DNA of 37,486 nucleotides from Alteromonadaceae bacterium (GTDB lineage Bacteria > Pseudomonadota > Gammaproteobacteria > Enterobacterales > Alteromonadaceae). How positions within the stretch are numbered: position 1 is the stretch's first letter; the number at the start of each line of letters is the position of its first letter. The position numbers and the translations under genes were made by a program. The stretch is taken from the NCBI GenBank assembly GCA_023301705.1, contig JALZUE010000118.1, forward strand, positions 1-37,486, given 5' to 3'. Shown piece after piece: positions 24,595 through 34,941 of the stretch. The notes below the pieces were generated by a model that worked only from the letters and a program-made list of their open reading frames with translations, made no database searches and was not told the origin of the DNA.

Positions 24595-26151
24595 CTACGA
24601 CAAAAAGGCTTTGTAAGCTGGGTTTTCTGTTTCTTCATGCCATTGGTAACCAAGCGTTTCTAAATGGCTAAAAAATTCAGGCAAGTTTTTACTTTCAACA
24701 TCAAAACCCGCTAATACTTCACCAAATGCAGCACCATGATTACGGTAATGAAATAATGTAATGTTGAATAGCTCGCCTAGTGTATTTAAAAAATTATCTA
24801 ATGCACCAGGGTATTCAGGAAAGTCAAAACGAAATAAACGTTCATTTTTTAATGTTGTGTTAGTTCCACCTACCATATAACGCACATGTAACTTGGCTAA
24901 TTCATTGTCGGTTAAGTCACACACAGTTAATGATTGGTTTTCTAATGACTGAATTAATGCATCTTTTTCAATGGTATCAGCTATGCGAACACCAACAAAG
25001 ATATCAGCTTGAGCCTTACCTGAAAAACGATAATTAAACTCAGTAATAATACGCCCTTCAAGCGCATGACAAAACTGTCTAAAACTGCCCTTTTGTTCAG
25101 GAATAGTAACGGCTAATACGGCTTCTTTTTGCTCACCTAACTCACAGCGCTCAGAAATATAACGTAAGGTATGAAAATTCATATTTGCGCCAGAAAGTAC
25201 AGCTAATAAAGATTCGTTACCTACACTGGTTTTACAATACTTATTAATAGCAGCAAGTGATAGTGCACCAGCAGGCTCTGCAATTAAGCGCGTTTGTTCA
25301 AAAATATCTTTAATTGCTGCGCATATTTCGTCACTGGTAACCGTAATCACTTCATCGCAAAAGTGTTTAATAACATTAAAGGTGTGATCACCTATGCGTT
25401 TTACGGCAACGCCATCAGCAAATATACCCACTTCAGATAATGTAGTAGGCTCACCGGCTTCTAACGCAGCTTTTAAGCATGCAGAGTCTTCAGCTTCAAC
25501 ACCAATCACTTTAATGTCTGGGCGCAGCTGTTTAATATAAACAGCCATGCCTGCGAGTAAGCCACCGCCGCCAACCGGTACAAAAATCACATCTAAATTT
25601 GGGTTTTGTTGTAAAACTTCTTTAGCTACAGTGCCTTGGCCTGCAATAACGTCTGGGTCATCAAATGGGTGAATAATTTTTTTGCTGTGTTTCGTAGCAT
25701 ATTCAACGGAAGCTATTTGTGCTTCGTTGAAGCTTTTACCCACTAATTTAACTTCAGCACCTAAGCGCTTAACATTGCTAACTTTAATATCTGGTGTAGT
25801 TAACGGCATAAAAATAGTGGCATCAATACCTAATTTACCAGCGGCTAGCGCTAAGCCTTGAGCATGATTACCTGCAGAAGCTGCAACTACACCATTGGTG
25901 CAATCACCTTTAGGCATGTTTGAAAGCTTGGTATAAGCACCACGAAGTTTAAAAGAATATACAGGTTGTTGATCTTCACGTTTTAGGTAAATGTTATTAC
26001 CTAAACGTGAAGAAAGTTTGGTGAAATGGGTGATGTCACTTTCTATCGCAACATCATAAACGGGTGCAAGCAATATACGACGTAAATAATCAAAACCTAT
26101 ATCAGCTTTTGATTCAGGTAAAACTTTTGGGTCGCTATTGCTTACTGTCAT
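24595..26151 (-). CDS. ilvA: Threonine deaminase (biosynthetic)
   Basis: Converts L-threonine to 2-oxobutanoate and ammonia, the first step of isoleucine synthesis. The 518 residues match the biosynthetic enzyme. The PLP Lys lies in YSFKLRGAY near residue 66, the Gly-rich PLP-phosphate loop is PVGGGGLLAGM, and two ACT-like regulatory halves fill about residues 335-515, which points to isoleucine feedback. Its ATG overlaps the ilvD stop (TAATG). It ends the ilvLGMEDA run. Confidence 0.96.
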   Translation of the reverse strand: MTVSNSDPKVLPESKADIGFDYLRRILLAPVYDVAIESDITHFTKLSSRLGNNIYLKREDQQPVYSFKLRGAYTKLSNMPKGDCTNGVVAASAGNHAQGLALAAGKLGIDATIFMPLTTPDIKVSNVKRLGAEVKLVGKSFNEAQIASVEYATKHSKKIIHPFDDPDVIAGQGTVAKEVLQQNPNLDVIFVPVGGGGLLAGMAVYIKQLRPDIKVIGVEAEDSACLKAALEAGEPTTLSEVGIFADGVAVKRIGDHTFNVIKHFCDEVITVTSDEICAAIKDIFEQTRLIAEPAGALSLAAINKYCKTSVGNESLLAVLSGANMNFHTLRYISERCELGEQKEAVLAVTIPEQKGSFRQFCHALEGRIITEFNYRFSGKAQADIFVGVRIADTIEKDALIQSLENQSLTVCDLTDNELAKLHVRYMVGGTNTTLKNERLFRFDFPEYPGALDNFLNTLGELFNITLFHYRNHGAAFGEVLAGFDVESKNLPEFFSHLETLGYQWHEETENPAYKAFLS

Positions 26152-28007
26152 TAATCTTCACCGTCTAATAGTTTTCTGTTACGTACAGCACCTTTATCAG
26201 CACTTGTTGCTAACATTGCGTAGTTTTTAAGAGCGTAGCTAATAGGGCGAACACGATCAGCTGGCTTCCAAGCATTTTTACCTTTGGCGATCATCGCTGC
26301 ACGACGAGTCTCAAGTACTTCTTCAGAAACTTGTAAGGTAATTTCACGTGTAGGAATATCAATATGAATAATATCGCCTTGTTCAACCAATGCGATAGTT
26401 CCACCATCAGCTGCTTCCGGAGAAACATGACCAATTGATAAGCCTGAAGTACCACCAGAAAAACGACCATCAGTTAATAATGCACACGCTTTACCTAAAC
26501 CCATCGATTTTAAGTATGTTGTAGGGTAGAGCATTTCTTGCATACCCGGGCCACCTTTAGGGCCTTCGTAGCGAATAACAACCACTTCACCTGCAACAAC
26601 TTTCTTATCAAGAATGGCAGCTACTGCTTCATCTTGGCTTTCAAAAATATGTGCAGGGCCTGTGAATACTAAGTTGTCGTCACTTACGCCAGCTGTTTTA
26701 ACAACACAACCATCTACAGCAATGTTTCCTGAAAGTACGGCTAAGCCACCTTCTAAAGAAAATGCATTTTCAAGGCTACGTATACAACCGTTTGTTCTGT
26801 CGTCATCTAATGTATCCCAACGACAATCTTGGCTAAATGCTTTAGTCGTTCGAATACCTGCCGGGCCTGCGCGGTAGAATTTTTTAACATCTTCGTCGTC
26901 TGTGACTTTAATATCGTATTTAGCAATAACATCAGCTAATGTTGTACCGAAAATATTTGGTACATCAGTGTTTAATAAGCCAGCACGAGATAATTCGCCT
27001 AAAATACCAATTACACCGCCAGCGCGATGAACATCTTCCATGTGATATTCAGGTGTTGAAGGTGCAACTTTACATAATTGAGGTACGATGCGAGATAACT
27101 TATCCATGTCTTCCATGGTGTAGTCAATTTCAGCTTCTTGCGCTGTTGCTAATAAATGTAGAATGGTATTTGTTGAACCACCCATTGCAATATCTAAACA
27201 CATAGCGTTATGTAACGCTTCTTTACTGGCAATATTACGAGGCAGTGCCGATTCGTCGTTGTCTTGGTAATAACGCTTAGTTAATTCAACAATTTGCTTA
27301 CCAGCATCTAAAAATAACTGTTCACGGTCAGCATGAGTTGCCAACATTGAACCGTTACCTGGTAACGCTAAACCTAATGCCTCTGCTAAACAGTTCATTG
27401 AGTTTGCTGTAAACATACCAGAACATGAACCACAAGTAGGGCAGGCAGAACGTTCAACTTTATCTGAATCTTCATCTGATACTGTTGGATCAGCACCTTT
27501 AATCATGGCATCAACTAAATCAAGTTTGATAATTTGATCAGAAAGCTTAGTTTTACCCGCTTCCATAGGGCCACCTGAAACGAAAATTACTGGAATGTTC
27601 AAACGCATTGCAGCCATCAACATACCAGGAGTAATTTTGTCACAGTTTGAAATACATACCATTGCATCAGCACAATGTGCATTTACCATGTATTCAACAG
27701 AATCAGCGATTAAGTCACGAGATGGTAAGCTGTAAAGCATGCCACTATGACCCATAGCAATACCGTCATCAACTGCAATAGTGTTGAACTCTTTGGCTAC
27801 GCCACCAGCTTCTTCAATTGCACCAGCAACTAATTGGCCCATATCTTTTAAATGAACATGGCCAGGTACAAATTGCGTAAATGAGTTTACAACGGCAACA
27901 ATTGGTTTACCAAAATCACCATCAGTCATACCCGTTGCACGCCATAAGGCACGAGCACCAGCCATGTTACGGCCTTGTGTTGAAGTTGCAGATCTTAATT
28001 TAGGCAT
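26151..28007 (-). CDS. ilvD: Dihydroxy-acid dehydratase
   Basis: Iron-sulfur enzyme that dehydrates 2,3-dihydroxy-3-methylbutanoate and the homologous pentanoate, for valine and isoleucine. At 618 residues it has the normal IlvD length. Cluster ligands are visible in [12 protein letters not shown] and in [19 protein letters not shown]. The N-terminus [21 protein letters not shown] is that of IlvD rather than of Edd. It is coupled to ilvA by a stop-start overlap. Confidence 0.96.
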   Translation of the reverse strand: MPKLRSATSTQGRNMAGARALWRATGMTDGDFGKPIVAVVNSFTQFVPGHVHLKDMGQLVAGAIEEAGGVAKEFNTIAVDDGIAMGHSGMLYSLPSRDLIADSVEYMVNAHCADAMVCISNCDKITPGMLMAAMRLNIPVIFVSGGPMEAGKTKLSDQIIKLDLVDAMIKGADPTVSDEDSDKVERSACPTCGSCSGMFTANSMNCLAEALGLALPGNGSMLATHADREQLFLDAGKQIVELTKRYYQDNDESALPRNIASKEALHNAMCLDIAMGGSTNTILHLLATAQEAEIDYTMEDMDKLSRIVPQLCKVAPSTPEYHMEDVHRAGGVIGILGELSRAGLLNTDVPNIFGTTLADVIAKYDIKVTDDEDVKKFYRAGPAGIRTTKAFSQDCRWDTLDDDRTNGCIRSLENAFSLEGGLAVLSGNIAVDGCVVKTAGVSDDNLVFTGPAHIFESQDEAVAAILDKKVVAGEVVVIRYEGPKGGPGMQEMLYPTTYLKSMGLGKACALLTDGRFSGGTSGLSIGHVSPEAADGGTIALVEQGDIIHIDIPTREITLQVSEEVLETRRAAMIAKGKNAWKPADRVRPISYALKNYAMLATSADKGAVRNRKLLDGED

Positions 28008-28074
28008 AGTATGTATCCATAAAAATGTTCATGATTATCAGTTGTACTGATATATATTCAAAGAGGTTCATTAA

Positions 28075-28103
28075 TTGTTAGCATGTTAATTACGTGCTAA
28101 CAA
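28075..28103 (-). repeat. Hairpin between ilvE and ilvD
   Basis: TTGTTAGCA and TGCTAACAA form a 9-bp stem with an 11-base loop in the 122-bp ilvE-ilvD gap. There is no T-tract after it on the - strand (TTAATGAACC), so it is more likely an mRNA-processing or stability element than a terminator. Confidence 0.4.
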
Positions 28104-28129
28104 TTATTATTGCAATAAGAGTATGTTTA

Positions 28130-29059
28130 TTACTCAGATACTGGTGTTAACCAGTTGTATTTATCTTCTGTTTCACCAGTAAATAAACCAAAGAAACGTT
28201 CTTGTAACTGCTTAGTAATAGGACCTCTATCACCTGTGCCTACTGGTAAACCATCAACAGTTTTTACTGGAACAATCTCAGTTGCTGTACCTGTCATGAA
28301 AAATTCATCAGCTAGGTAAAGTGACTCACGAGAAATCGCTTCTTCACGTACTTCATAGCCAAGATCTTTAGCAAACCTGATAACAACGTCACGTGTTAAA
28401 CCTTGTAAAATTGATGCAGTACTTGGCGGTGTAAAAATTACATTGTCACGAACTAAAAATAAATTTTGACCAGCACCTTCACTTACCATGTTATTTACAT
28501 CTAGCGCAATGCCTTCAGTGTAGCCATGGCGAGCAGCTTCAGTAGAAATTAATTGTGATGATAAGTAGTTACCACCAGCTTTAGCAGCGGTTGGCATAGT
28601 ATTAGGAGCTAAACGATTCCAGCTAGAAACACCAACATCAACACCGTGTTCAATTGCTTCAGCGCCTAGGTATGCTTCCCAGCTAAAAGCTGCAATCATA
28701 GCATCAGCAACAGCGTCTAGAGGTGGACGTAAGCCCATACCTATATCACCTAAGAAAAATAATGGTCGTAAGTAAGCCGATTTTAAATTGTTTTTAGCTA
28801 CTGAATCTTTACACGCTTGAATGATTTCTTCTTGCGTATAAGGGATATTCATACGGTAAATTTTTGCTGAATTAAATAAACGAACCACATGCTCTTCTAA
28901 ACGAAAAATACATGTACCTTTATGCGTATCGTATGCACGAATACCTTCAAAAACAGAAGAGCCGTAATGTAATGCATGGCTCATTACATGAACCGTTGCA
29001 TTTTGCCAAGGCATTAGTTCACCATTGAACCATATTAAATCTGCACCTACTTTAGCCAT
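28130..29059 (-). CDS. ilvE: Branched-chain-amino-acid aminotransferase
   Basis: PLP class IV aminotransferase of 309 residues that makes valine, leucine and isoleucine from the keto acids. The PLP Lys is Lys160 in TAAKAGGNYL. HALHYGSSVFEGIRAY (28-43), YLRPL (96-100) and SEGAGQNLF (about 193-201) are conserved family signatures. It is third structural gene of the ilv operon. Confidence 0.96.
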   Translation of the reverse strand: MAKVGADLIWFNGELMPWQNATVHVMSHALHYGSSVFEGIRAYDTHKGTCIFRLEEHVVRLFNSAKIYRMNIPYTQEEIIQACKDSVAKNNLKSAYLRPLFFLGDIGMGLRPPLDAVADAMIAAFSWEAYLGAEAIEHGVDVGVSSWNRLAPNTMPTAAKAGGNYLSSQLISTEAARHGYTEGIALDVNNMVSEGAGQNLFLVRDNVIFTPPSTASILQGLTRDVVIRFAKDLGYEVREEAISRESLYLADEFFMTGTATEIVPVKTVDGLPVGTGDRGPITKQLQERFFGLFTGETEDKYNWLTPVSE

Positions 29060-29096
29060 TTTATTTTCCTAAAATTAATCTTTTATAATATGTGAA

Positions 29097-29360
29097 CTAA
29101 GCCTGACACTGAACTGGTTCGCTAGTAGCGATAGCAATTGTGTCAATGTCATAGAGTTTATTTAATTGTACAGTTAACTTTTCAATAGCAGAAACCGAAC
29201 TGACAGAAAGCTGAATATCTATAGAGTTATTCTCAATGTTTTGAAACATTGTCATACCTTTTACTACAAAACCTCGGTATCGAGTTGCTTGTAGTATTTT
29301 TTCAAGCACAGTAGGTTCTTGCTGTGCGGTAATGTTTAAGGTGTGTTGCTTCACTTTCAT
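29097..29360 (-). CDS. ilvM: Acetolactate synthase II small subunit
   Basis: 87-residue ACT-domain protein between ilvG and ilvE. It begins MKVKQHTLNITAQQEPTVLEKILQ and contains the RYRGFVVKGMTM stretch of IlvM. It stabilises and activates the IlvG catalytic subunit. It has a fairly clear AAATGAAAG-type start region and lies 53 bases after ilvG. Confidence 0.92.
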   Translation of the reverse strand: MKVKQHTLNITAQQEPTVLEKILQATRYRGFVVKGMTMFQNIENNSIDIQLSVSSVSAIEKLTVQLNKLYDIDTIAIATSEPVQCQA

Positions 29361-29413
29361 TTCTCCAGTGTTTACTATTTAATTAACCGAATGATATTTA
29401 TTCAATATCACTT

Positions 29414-31078
29414 TTATGCATTTTCGATCATTTCATGGTTTGCTGTATTTGGTGGAACTAACGGCCAAACATTTTCTTCAGCATCAATTTTTACTTGCAA
29501 TAAATAAGGACCATCATGGTTTAACATTTCTTCAACCGCAGCAGCTACTTCTACTTTTTTAGTAATTTGCTTAGCTTTAATTTCAAATGCTTGTGCTAAC
29601 ATAATGAAATCAGGGTTATCTGATAAATCTGTTTCACTTAAACGACCATCAAAGAATAGATCTTGCCATTGGCGAACCATACCTAATTTACTGTTATCAA
29701 TAAGTAATATTTTAACAGGTAACTGAAAACGTTTAATTGTTGCCAGTTCTTGAATGTTCATCATGATAGAGCCGTCACCTGTTACCGCAATAACAGTGTC
29801 TTGTTTACGGCTAACTTGTGCGCCAATCGCTGCAGGTAAACCAAAGCCCATGGTGCCTAATGAACCACTGGTTAAAAAGTTTTCAGGTTGTGAAAAACGC
29901 ATATGTTGCGCAGCCCACATTTGATGTTGACCTACATCTGTAGTGACAACTGCCGATGCCGGCATTTTATCACTGACTTCTCTTAATACCGCAGGTGCAT
30001 AAATATTGTCACCTGGGTGGTTATAATCCCAGTCACCTTCAACTCGCATTGTTTCACATGTTTGTTGCCACGTTGAAACGTCAATAGGGCAAACAAGTGA
30101 TAATAAGTTATCTTTCAAATCACCAACAATTGCTACATCAACATCACGACGTTTATTTATTTCAGCTTGATCAATATCAAAATGAATAACACGAGCGTTT
30201 GGAGCAAATTCGTCGAGCTTTCCTGTTACACGGTCATCAAAACGAGCACCAACAGCAATTAACAAGTCAGACTCTTGTACCGCAATGTTTGATGCGCGAG
30301 TACCGTGCATACCTAACATGCCCATATAATGAGGAGCATCTTTATCAATAGCACCTAAACCTTTTAACGTAGAAACACTAGGAATTGGCATTTTACGCAT
30401 AAATTCACGTAATTCAGGTACAGCATTCGCCATACCTACACCACCACCAACATATAAAATAGGTTGTTTGGCTTGTTTAATTAATTCAACCGCAGCACTT
30501 GTGTCAGCAGTTTCAAAGCGGTTAGATAGATTCTTTTTGGTAATTACATCAAGCGTTTTAGTGACTTGTGCAATTTGAATATCTTTTGGAATATCTATTA
30601 ATACTGGGCCTTGACGGCCTGATAAAGCAATTTCAAACGCTTGGTGTAAAATATTGGCTAGGTCATTTGCATCGCGAACTTGAAAACAATGTTTAGTACA
30701 AGCTAGTGCCATACCTACAATATCAACTTCTTGAAAGGCATCTGACCCCATTGCTGAGGTAGGAACTTGACCTGTGATTGCAATAACCGGAATTGAATCA
30801 GCCATTGCATCAGCTAAACCAGTCAACAAATTTGTTGCTCCCGGTCCTGATGTTGCTAAGCACACACCAATATTGCCAGAAGCGCGAGAGTAACCAACAG
30901 CTGAAAATGCGGCCCCTTGCTCATGACGACATAAAAAATGATTTATCTCACTGTCATACAGGGCGTCATAAATTGGCATGATAGCGCCACCAGGATAGCC
31001 AAAAACGTCTTTAACACCGTGTTGTTGTAATACGGTAAATAATAAAGACGCCCCTGTTTGTATGCTTGTACTTGTCAT
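29414..31078 (-). CDS. ilvG: Acetolactate synthase II large subunit
   Basis: Thiamine-diphosphate enzyme of 554 residues that condenses pyruvate with pyruvate or 2-oxobutanoate. The catalytic Glu is in CRHEQGAAF near residue 51. The TPP motif runs GDGSIMMN to LIDNSKLGM in the C-terminal third. [11 protein letters not shown] and the FAD-region [12 protein letters not shown] are normal. The frame is intact, unlike the frameshifted ilvG of E. coli K-12. It follows the ilvL leader and attenuator. Confidence 0.96.
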   Translation of the reverse strand: MTSTSIQTGASLLFTVLQQHGVKDVFGYPGGAIMPIYDALYDSEINHFLCRHEQGAAFSAVGYSRASGNIGVCLATSGPGATNLLTGLADAMADSIPVIAITGQVPTSAMGSDAFQEVDIVGMALACTKHCFQVRDANDLANILHQAFEIALSGRQGPVLIDIPKDIQIAQVTKTLDVITKKNLSNRFETADTSAAVELIKQAKQPILYVGGGVGMANAVPELREFMRKMPIPSVSTLKGLGAIDKDAPHYMGMLGMHGTRASNIAVQESDLLIAVGARFDDRVTGKLDEFAPNARVIHFDIDQAEINKRRDVDVAIVGDLKDNLLSLVCPIDVSTWQQTCETMRVEGDWDYNHPGDNIYAPAVLREVSDKMPASAVVTTDVGQHQMWAAQHMRFSQPENFLTSGSLGTMGFGLPAAIGAQVSRKQDTVIAVTGDGSIMMNIQELATIKRFQLPVKILLIDNSKLGMVRQWQDLFFDGRLSETDLSDNPDFIMLAQAFEIKAKQITKKVEVAAAVEEMLNHDGPYLLQVKIDAEENVWPLVPPNTANHEMIENA

Positions 31079-31121
31079 TAAACTGCTCTACTTTTTCTAA
31101 AATTTCAATTGTGCTAAAAGC

Positions 31122-31157
31122 AACAAACCCCCAGACCTTACGGTGCGGGGGTTTGTT
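31122..31157 (-). terminator. ilv attenuator terminator hairpin
   Basis: A perfect 11-bp stem (AACAAACCCCC with GGGGGTTTGTT) and a 14-base loop lie 17 bases after the ilvL stop and 43 before ilvG. On the - strand it is followed by GCTTTTAG, a short U-run. Position and form fit the attenuator of the ilvGMEDA operon. Confidence 0.85.
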
Positions 31158-31174
31158 TAATCTTTTGCTATATA

Positions 31175-31258
31175 TTAACGCATTAAACAGCCCCGCAATG
31201 GTTTTACGACCATGACGACTAGAATAATATTGATAAGAAACGCGTTAATTTTATGCAT
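31175..31258 (-). CDS. ilvL: ilvGMEDA operon leader peptide
   Basis: A 27-codon frame (starts MHKINAFLINIILVVMVVKP, ends RGCLMR) upstream of ilvG. Twelve residues are Ile, Leu or Val, mostly in one block, as expected of a peptide whose translation senses branched-chain aminoacyl-tRNA. The hairpin at 31122-31157 follows its stop by 17 bases. Ribosome stalling on the Ile/Val block would favour read-through into ilvG. The sequence differs from E. coli IlvL but the position and composition agree. The start has only a weak AGAAG ribosome site. Confidence 0.85.
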   Translation of the reverse strand: MHKINAFLINIILVVMVVKPLRGCLMR

Positions 31259-31588
31259 TGTTAATACTTCTAAATTCTTCTTTACTTAAAGTAAATGGGT
31301 AAAACGAGTGTATTCTACCTGTATTTTTTAATTTGTACCATAGCTCTGATGCGCTTCGCAAGAGTTTTTGTTTACTTTAGTATGTTATCAGCAATATTTT
31401 TTCATAATTAAAAATTTATCAGTTATAAAACAGAGAAAAGCGCTGAATCTAGATATTTTGTGATATTTTTCATATTCTAAACACAGAAAGGAATTTTAGA
31501 GTTAAATTTTTGATTATATTTTTTGTTTAATGAGAGATGTATTCTAAAATTAAAGTTGTACGTTAATTTTAAATAGGGATAGTGGGTA
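31259..31588. other. 330-bp divergent promoter region between ilvL and the chemotaxis gene
   Basis: No gene is seen. It should carry the ilv promoter on the - strand (a possible -10, TAGAAT on the - strand, lies at 31312-31317, but I find no good -35 box) and the chemotaxis-protein promoter on the + strand. The middle is AT-rich without other clear signals. Confidence 0.5.
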
Positions 31589-33067
31589 ATGGCGTTAAAT
31601 AATTTAGTTAATAAATATAAGCTCAAAACTATTATGTTTGCTCTATGTGGCTTAATTTTTGTTAGTTTTGTTGCCATGTCGATTATTGTCAGTATTAAGT
31701 TTACAAACATAGATGAAAACTTAATGAAAATGAATAAACACCCCATTACTGTATTGTTAACAATAAAAGACATAAAAAGTTTCATTTTGAGTGAAAAATT
31801 TGATGCTGCGAGTAATGCGATTACTTTAATTGAAGAGCGTTTTTTAGGTGATAAATCAACTATTTTACAATTAAGAAAAGCTGTAGAACAAAAGGATGTT
31901 TTAAAAGCATTAACTATTTCTGAAGAATTTGAAGCTTTCGCACAGAATAAATTAGAAATGTTTAGTGGCAACATTATAAAAATAACTCAATATACCGAAG
32001 CATTGATTATTGGGGTGACTATATTTATTTTTATTATTATATGCACTACCATCTTTTTTATTACTCGTGCATTAATTAAATCTTTAGCATCAATTTCATC
32101 AATACTGGCTGAATTATCTGTCGGCAAAATCAATACTAAATATACTGTGGACATAGTCGGAGATAGTGAAATATCACAATTAAACTACTCATGTAGCCAG
32201 CTAGGTAGAGAACTGTCGAAAATTGTAAATTCATTAAATAATGTATCAGAAAATGTGCTTTTATCATCTAATAAATTAACTAAATTGATGAACCATACAA
32301 CAAAAAATTCTCAACATGAATTAGCTCAAATTGACGAAATATCTACAGCTATTAGTGAGTTGTCAGCTAGTTCAAAAGAAATGTCATCTAATGCTGTTGA
32401 AGCAGATAACGAAACAAAGAAAACAACTTCAAATATTAATGAGGGCTACAAAGCATTAGAGTCTTCAATAGAATTAACAGAAGATATTAATCAATCAGTT
32501 CAAGAAACTGCTTCTATGATTGAAGAATTAAAAAATAATACACTCGATATAGGTGAAGTGACTAATGTTATCAGCGCTATTTCAGAACAAACAAACTTAT
32601 TAGCGTTGAATGCAGCTATTGAAGCAGCAAGAGCTGGTGAGCAAGGTCGAGGTTTTTCAGTGGTTGCTGATGAAGTAAGAAATTTAGCGGCAAAAACACA
32701 AGAGTCTACTAAAAATATACAAAATATAATTTCTAAACTGCAAGCACAGTCAGAAACAGCGAATAATAAAATGGCTGCCAATGTCGTTTCTATTCAGAAG
32801 TCAGTAGAGCTATCGAAACATGTGAAAACATCATTTGATGAAATTGCAGAGTCTGTACAAGCAATTGCAGATACCAATACACTGGTTGTTGCTGGTTCTC
32901 AAGAACAGTATGTTGTTACAGAAAGTGTCGATAAAAATACCGTCAGAACTTTTGATTTGGTGAATGAGAATGTTGCATCTGTTAATGAAACACAGCATTC
33001 AATACAAAATTTAGCTGTATTAGTAAATAAACAAAATAAAGAGTTATCTTTTTTCACCTTGAATTAA
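31589..33067 (+). CDS. Methyl-accepting chemotaxis protein
   Basis: 492-residue chemoreceptor. TM1 is about 13-37 and TM2 about 137-160, enclosing a small periplasmic domain of about 100 residues that resembles a four-helix-bundle type. A HAMP domain follows (about 160-212), then the long coiled coil with the conserved hairpin tip (about 328-370: [35 protein letters not shown]). There is no C-terminal CheR-tether pentapeptide. The ligand is unknown. The gene is unlinked to che genes and lies between ilvL and yifB, which are adjacent in E. coli, so it looks like an insertion. Confidence 0.93.
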   Translation: MALNNLVNKYKLKTIMFALCGLIFVSFVAMSIIVSIKFTNIDENLMKMNKHPITVLLTIKDIKSFILSEKFDAASNAITLIEERFLGDKSTILQLRKAVEQKDVLKALTISEEFEAFAQNKLEMFSGNIIKITQYTEALIIGVTIFIFIIICTTIFFITRALIKSLASISSILAELSVGKINTKYTVDIVGDSEISQLNYSCSQLGRELSKIVNSLNNVSENVLLSSNKLTKLMNHTTKNSQHELAQIDEISTAISELSASSKEMSSNAVEADNETKKTTSNINEGYKALESSIELTEDINQSVQETASMIEELKNNTLDIGEVTNVISAISEQTNLLALNAAIEAARAGEQGRGFSVVADEVRNLAAKTQESTKNIQNIISKLQAQSETANNKMAANVVSIQKSVELSKHVKTSFDEIAESVQAIADTNTLVVAGSQEQYVVTESVDKNTVRTFDLVNENVASVNETQHSIQNLAVLVNKQNKELSFFTLN

Positions 33068-33196
33068 CATATTTATTTTAAATAGGTGTTGTATGCTGAA
33101 ACCGCACACTCATTTATAACTATTACGTTATTAGCAAGTATATACTTTTTTTTAGTACTATAATTTAAGAATTGAAAATATACAAATGGATTTTTT

Positions 33197-34726
33197 ATGT
33201 CACTTGCCTGTGTTTATAGTCGTGCACGTGTTGGGTTAGAAGCACCTTTAGTTACAGTTGAGGTTCATCTAGCCAATGGTTTGCCTGCCTTTAATATTGT
33301 CGGCTTACCTGAAACATCTGTACGTGAATCAAAAGATAGAGTCAGAAGTGCAATTATTAATTGCGGCTTTGAATTCCCAGCCAAACGCATTACGATTAAC
33401 TTAGCACCTGCAGATCTTCCCAAAGAGGGGGGGCGTTTCGACTTACCTATTGCCATAGGTATTTTAGCCGCCGCTGGTCAAATACCAACAGACACTTTAT
33501 CTGAATATGAATTTGCTGGTGAATTAGCGTTATCAGGTGCACTTCGCCCTGTCATTGGTGAAATACCGTTAGCTATGTCATGCCGTAATACGCATAGAAC
33601 ATTAATGTTACCAGTAAAAAGTGCTGAAAAAGCGAGTTGGGTAAATGGTGTTAAGGTGATCGCTATAGAGCATTTATCACAACTGTATCCTCATTTATTA
33701 GGTCAACAACAATTACCATTCCAAGTTAATAGAAAGCCAGACAAAGATAATAATTTATCTTGTTACGGAGATTTAGTTGATGTAGTCGGACAACCATTAG
33801 CAAAAAGAGCATTAGAGATTGCTGCGTCTGGCAATCATAATTTATTGTTTATTGGTCCTCCTGGTACAGGTAAAACAATGTTGGCAAGTAGGTTGCCGGG
33901 TATTTTACCTCAAATGACAAACGAAGAAGCATTGTCTGCAGCCGCTATACGATCTATTAGTCATCAAGACTTTGATGAAAAAGCATGGCTAATAAGGTCA
34001 TTCAGATCGCCTCACCATACGGCTTCATCAGCAGCTTTAATTGGTGGTGGTAGTCAACCGCAACCAGGAGAAGTGTCACTGGCACATAATGGTGTCTTAT
34101 TTCTAGATGAATTACCTGAATTTGAACGTAAAGTACTTGATGTCTTAAGAGAACCTTTAGAATCGGGAGAAGTGACTATTTCAAGAGCATTAAGTAAGCA
34201 AACATTTCCTGCGCGTTTTCAACTAATTGCTGCAATGAACCCAAGCCCAACCGGGTTTTATAATGATAAACGTAGTACACCTGAACAAGTATTACGTTAT
34301 TTAAATAGAATATCAGGGCCGTTTCTTGATCGTATTGATATTCAAATTGAAGTGACACGGTTACCTAAAGGTATGTGGTCAAATGATACTTCTACAAATG
34401 AAACAAGTACACAAGTAAGAAAAAGAGTTGAATTATGTAGAAGTATACAGCTAGCAAGGCAACAAGTGCCTAATGCTTATTTATCAGCAAAACAATTAAA
34501 ACAATATTGTTGGTTGTCTGAAGCTGATACAGAGTTTTTAGAACTCGCTGTTGAAAAATTAGGCTTATCAACAAGAGTGCATCATAAGATATTAAAAATA
34601 GCACGTACAATCGCCGATATGGAAGCTGAAGAGCATATAATGCATCAACACCTTATTGAAGCTTTATCATACCGAGCAATGGATAGAATATTAAGGCATC
34701 TTACTGAGTCACTCAGCTTTAACTAA
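33197..34726 (+). CDS. yifB: YifB/ComM-family Mg-chelatase-like AAA+ ATPase
   Basis: 509-residue AAA+ helicase-like protein. The N-terminal Lon-protease-like fold (about 1-170) has the ComM start MSLACVYSRARVGLEAPLV. Walker A is GPPGTGKT (220-227), and the pattern FRSPHHTASSAALIGGG and AAMNPSPTGFYND is the cysteine-free gammaproteobacterial form of the Mg-chelatase domain. ComM acts as a branch-migration helicase during natural transformation in Vibrio and Haemophilus-type bacteria. E. coli yifB is adjacent to ilvL, and this order is nearly kept here. Confidence 0.94.
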   Translation: MSLACVYSRARVGLEAPLVTVEVHLANGLPAFNIVGLPETSVRESKDRVRSAIINCGFEFPAKRITINLAPADLPKEGGRFDLPIAIGILAAAGQIPTDTLSEYEFAGELALSGALRPVIGEIPLAMSCRNTHRTLMLPVKSAEKASWVNGVKVIAIEHLSQLYPHLLGQQQLPFQVNRKPDKDNNLSCYGDLVDVVGQPLAKRALEIAASGNHNLLFIGPPGTGKTMLASRLPGILPQMTNEEALSAAAIRSISHQDFDEKAWLIRSFRSPHHTASSAALIGGGSQPQPGEVSLAHNGVLFLDELPEFERKVLDVLREPLESGEVTISRALSKQTFPARFQLIAAMNPSPTGFYNDKRSTPEQVLRYLNRISGPFLDRIDIQIEVTRLPKGMWSNDTSTNETSTQVRKRVELCRSIQLARQQVPNAYLSAKQLKQYCWLSEADTEFLELAVEKLGLSTRVHHKILKIARTIADMEAEEHIMHQHLIEALSYRAMDRILRHLTESLSFN

Positions 34727-34941
34727 AGATGTACTTTTAGTGGGAGTGTTACTTGTTTAATAAACTACTTTTAAATCCTCATCAGACATAAGAACTCTAC
34801 GTTTAAATAACTCCTGACTCTTAATTTTCAATTTAATAAACACTCACAAGCTAAATTAAGTTTATGTTTGCAAACAAGAATTACATGTACTAATGTTTTC
34901 GTAGGCGAATTTAAATATAAAAACAATTAAAAGGTTAGTAG

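Noticed and set aside
29414-31078. Frameshifted ilvG as in E. coli K-12
   Set aside because: The frame is continuous over 554 codons with all cofactor motifs.
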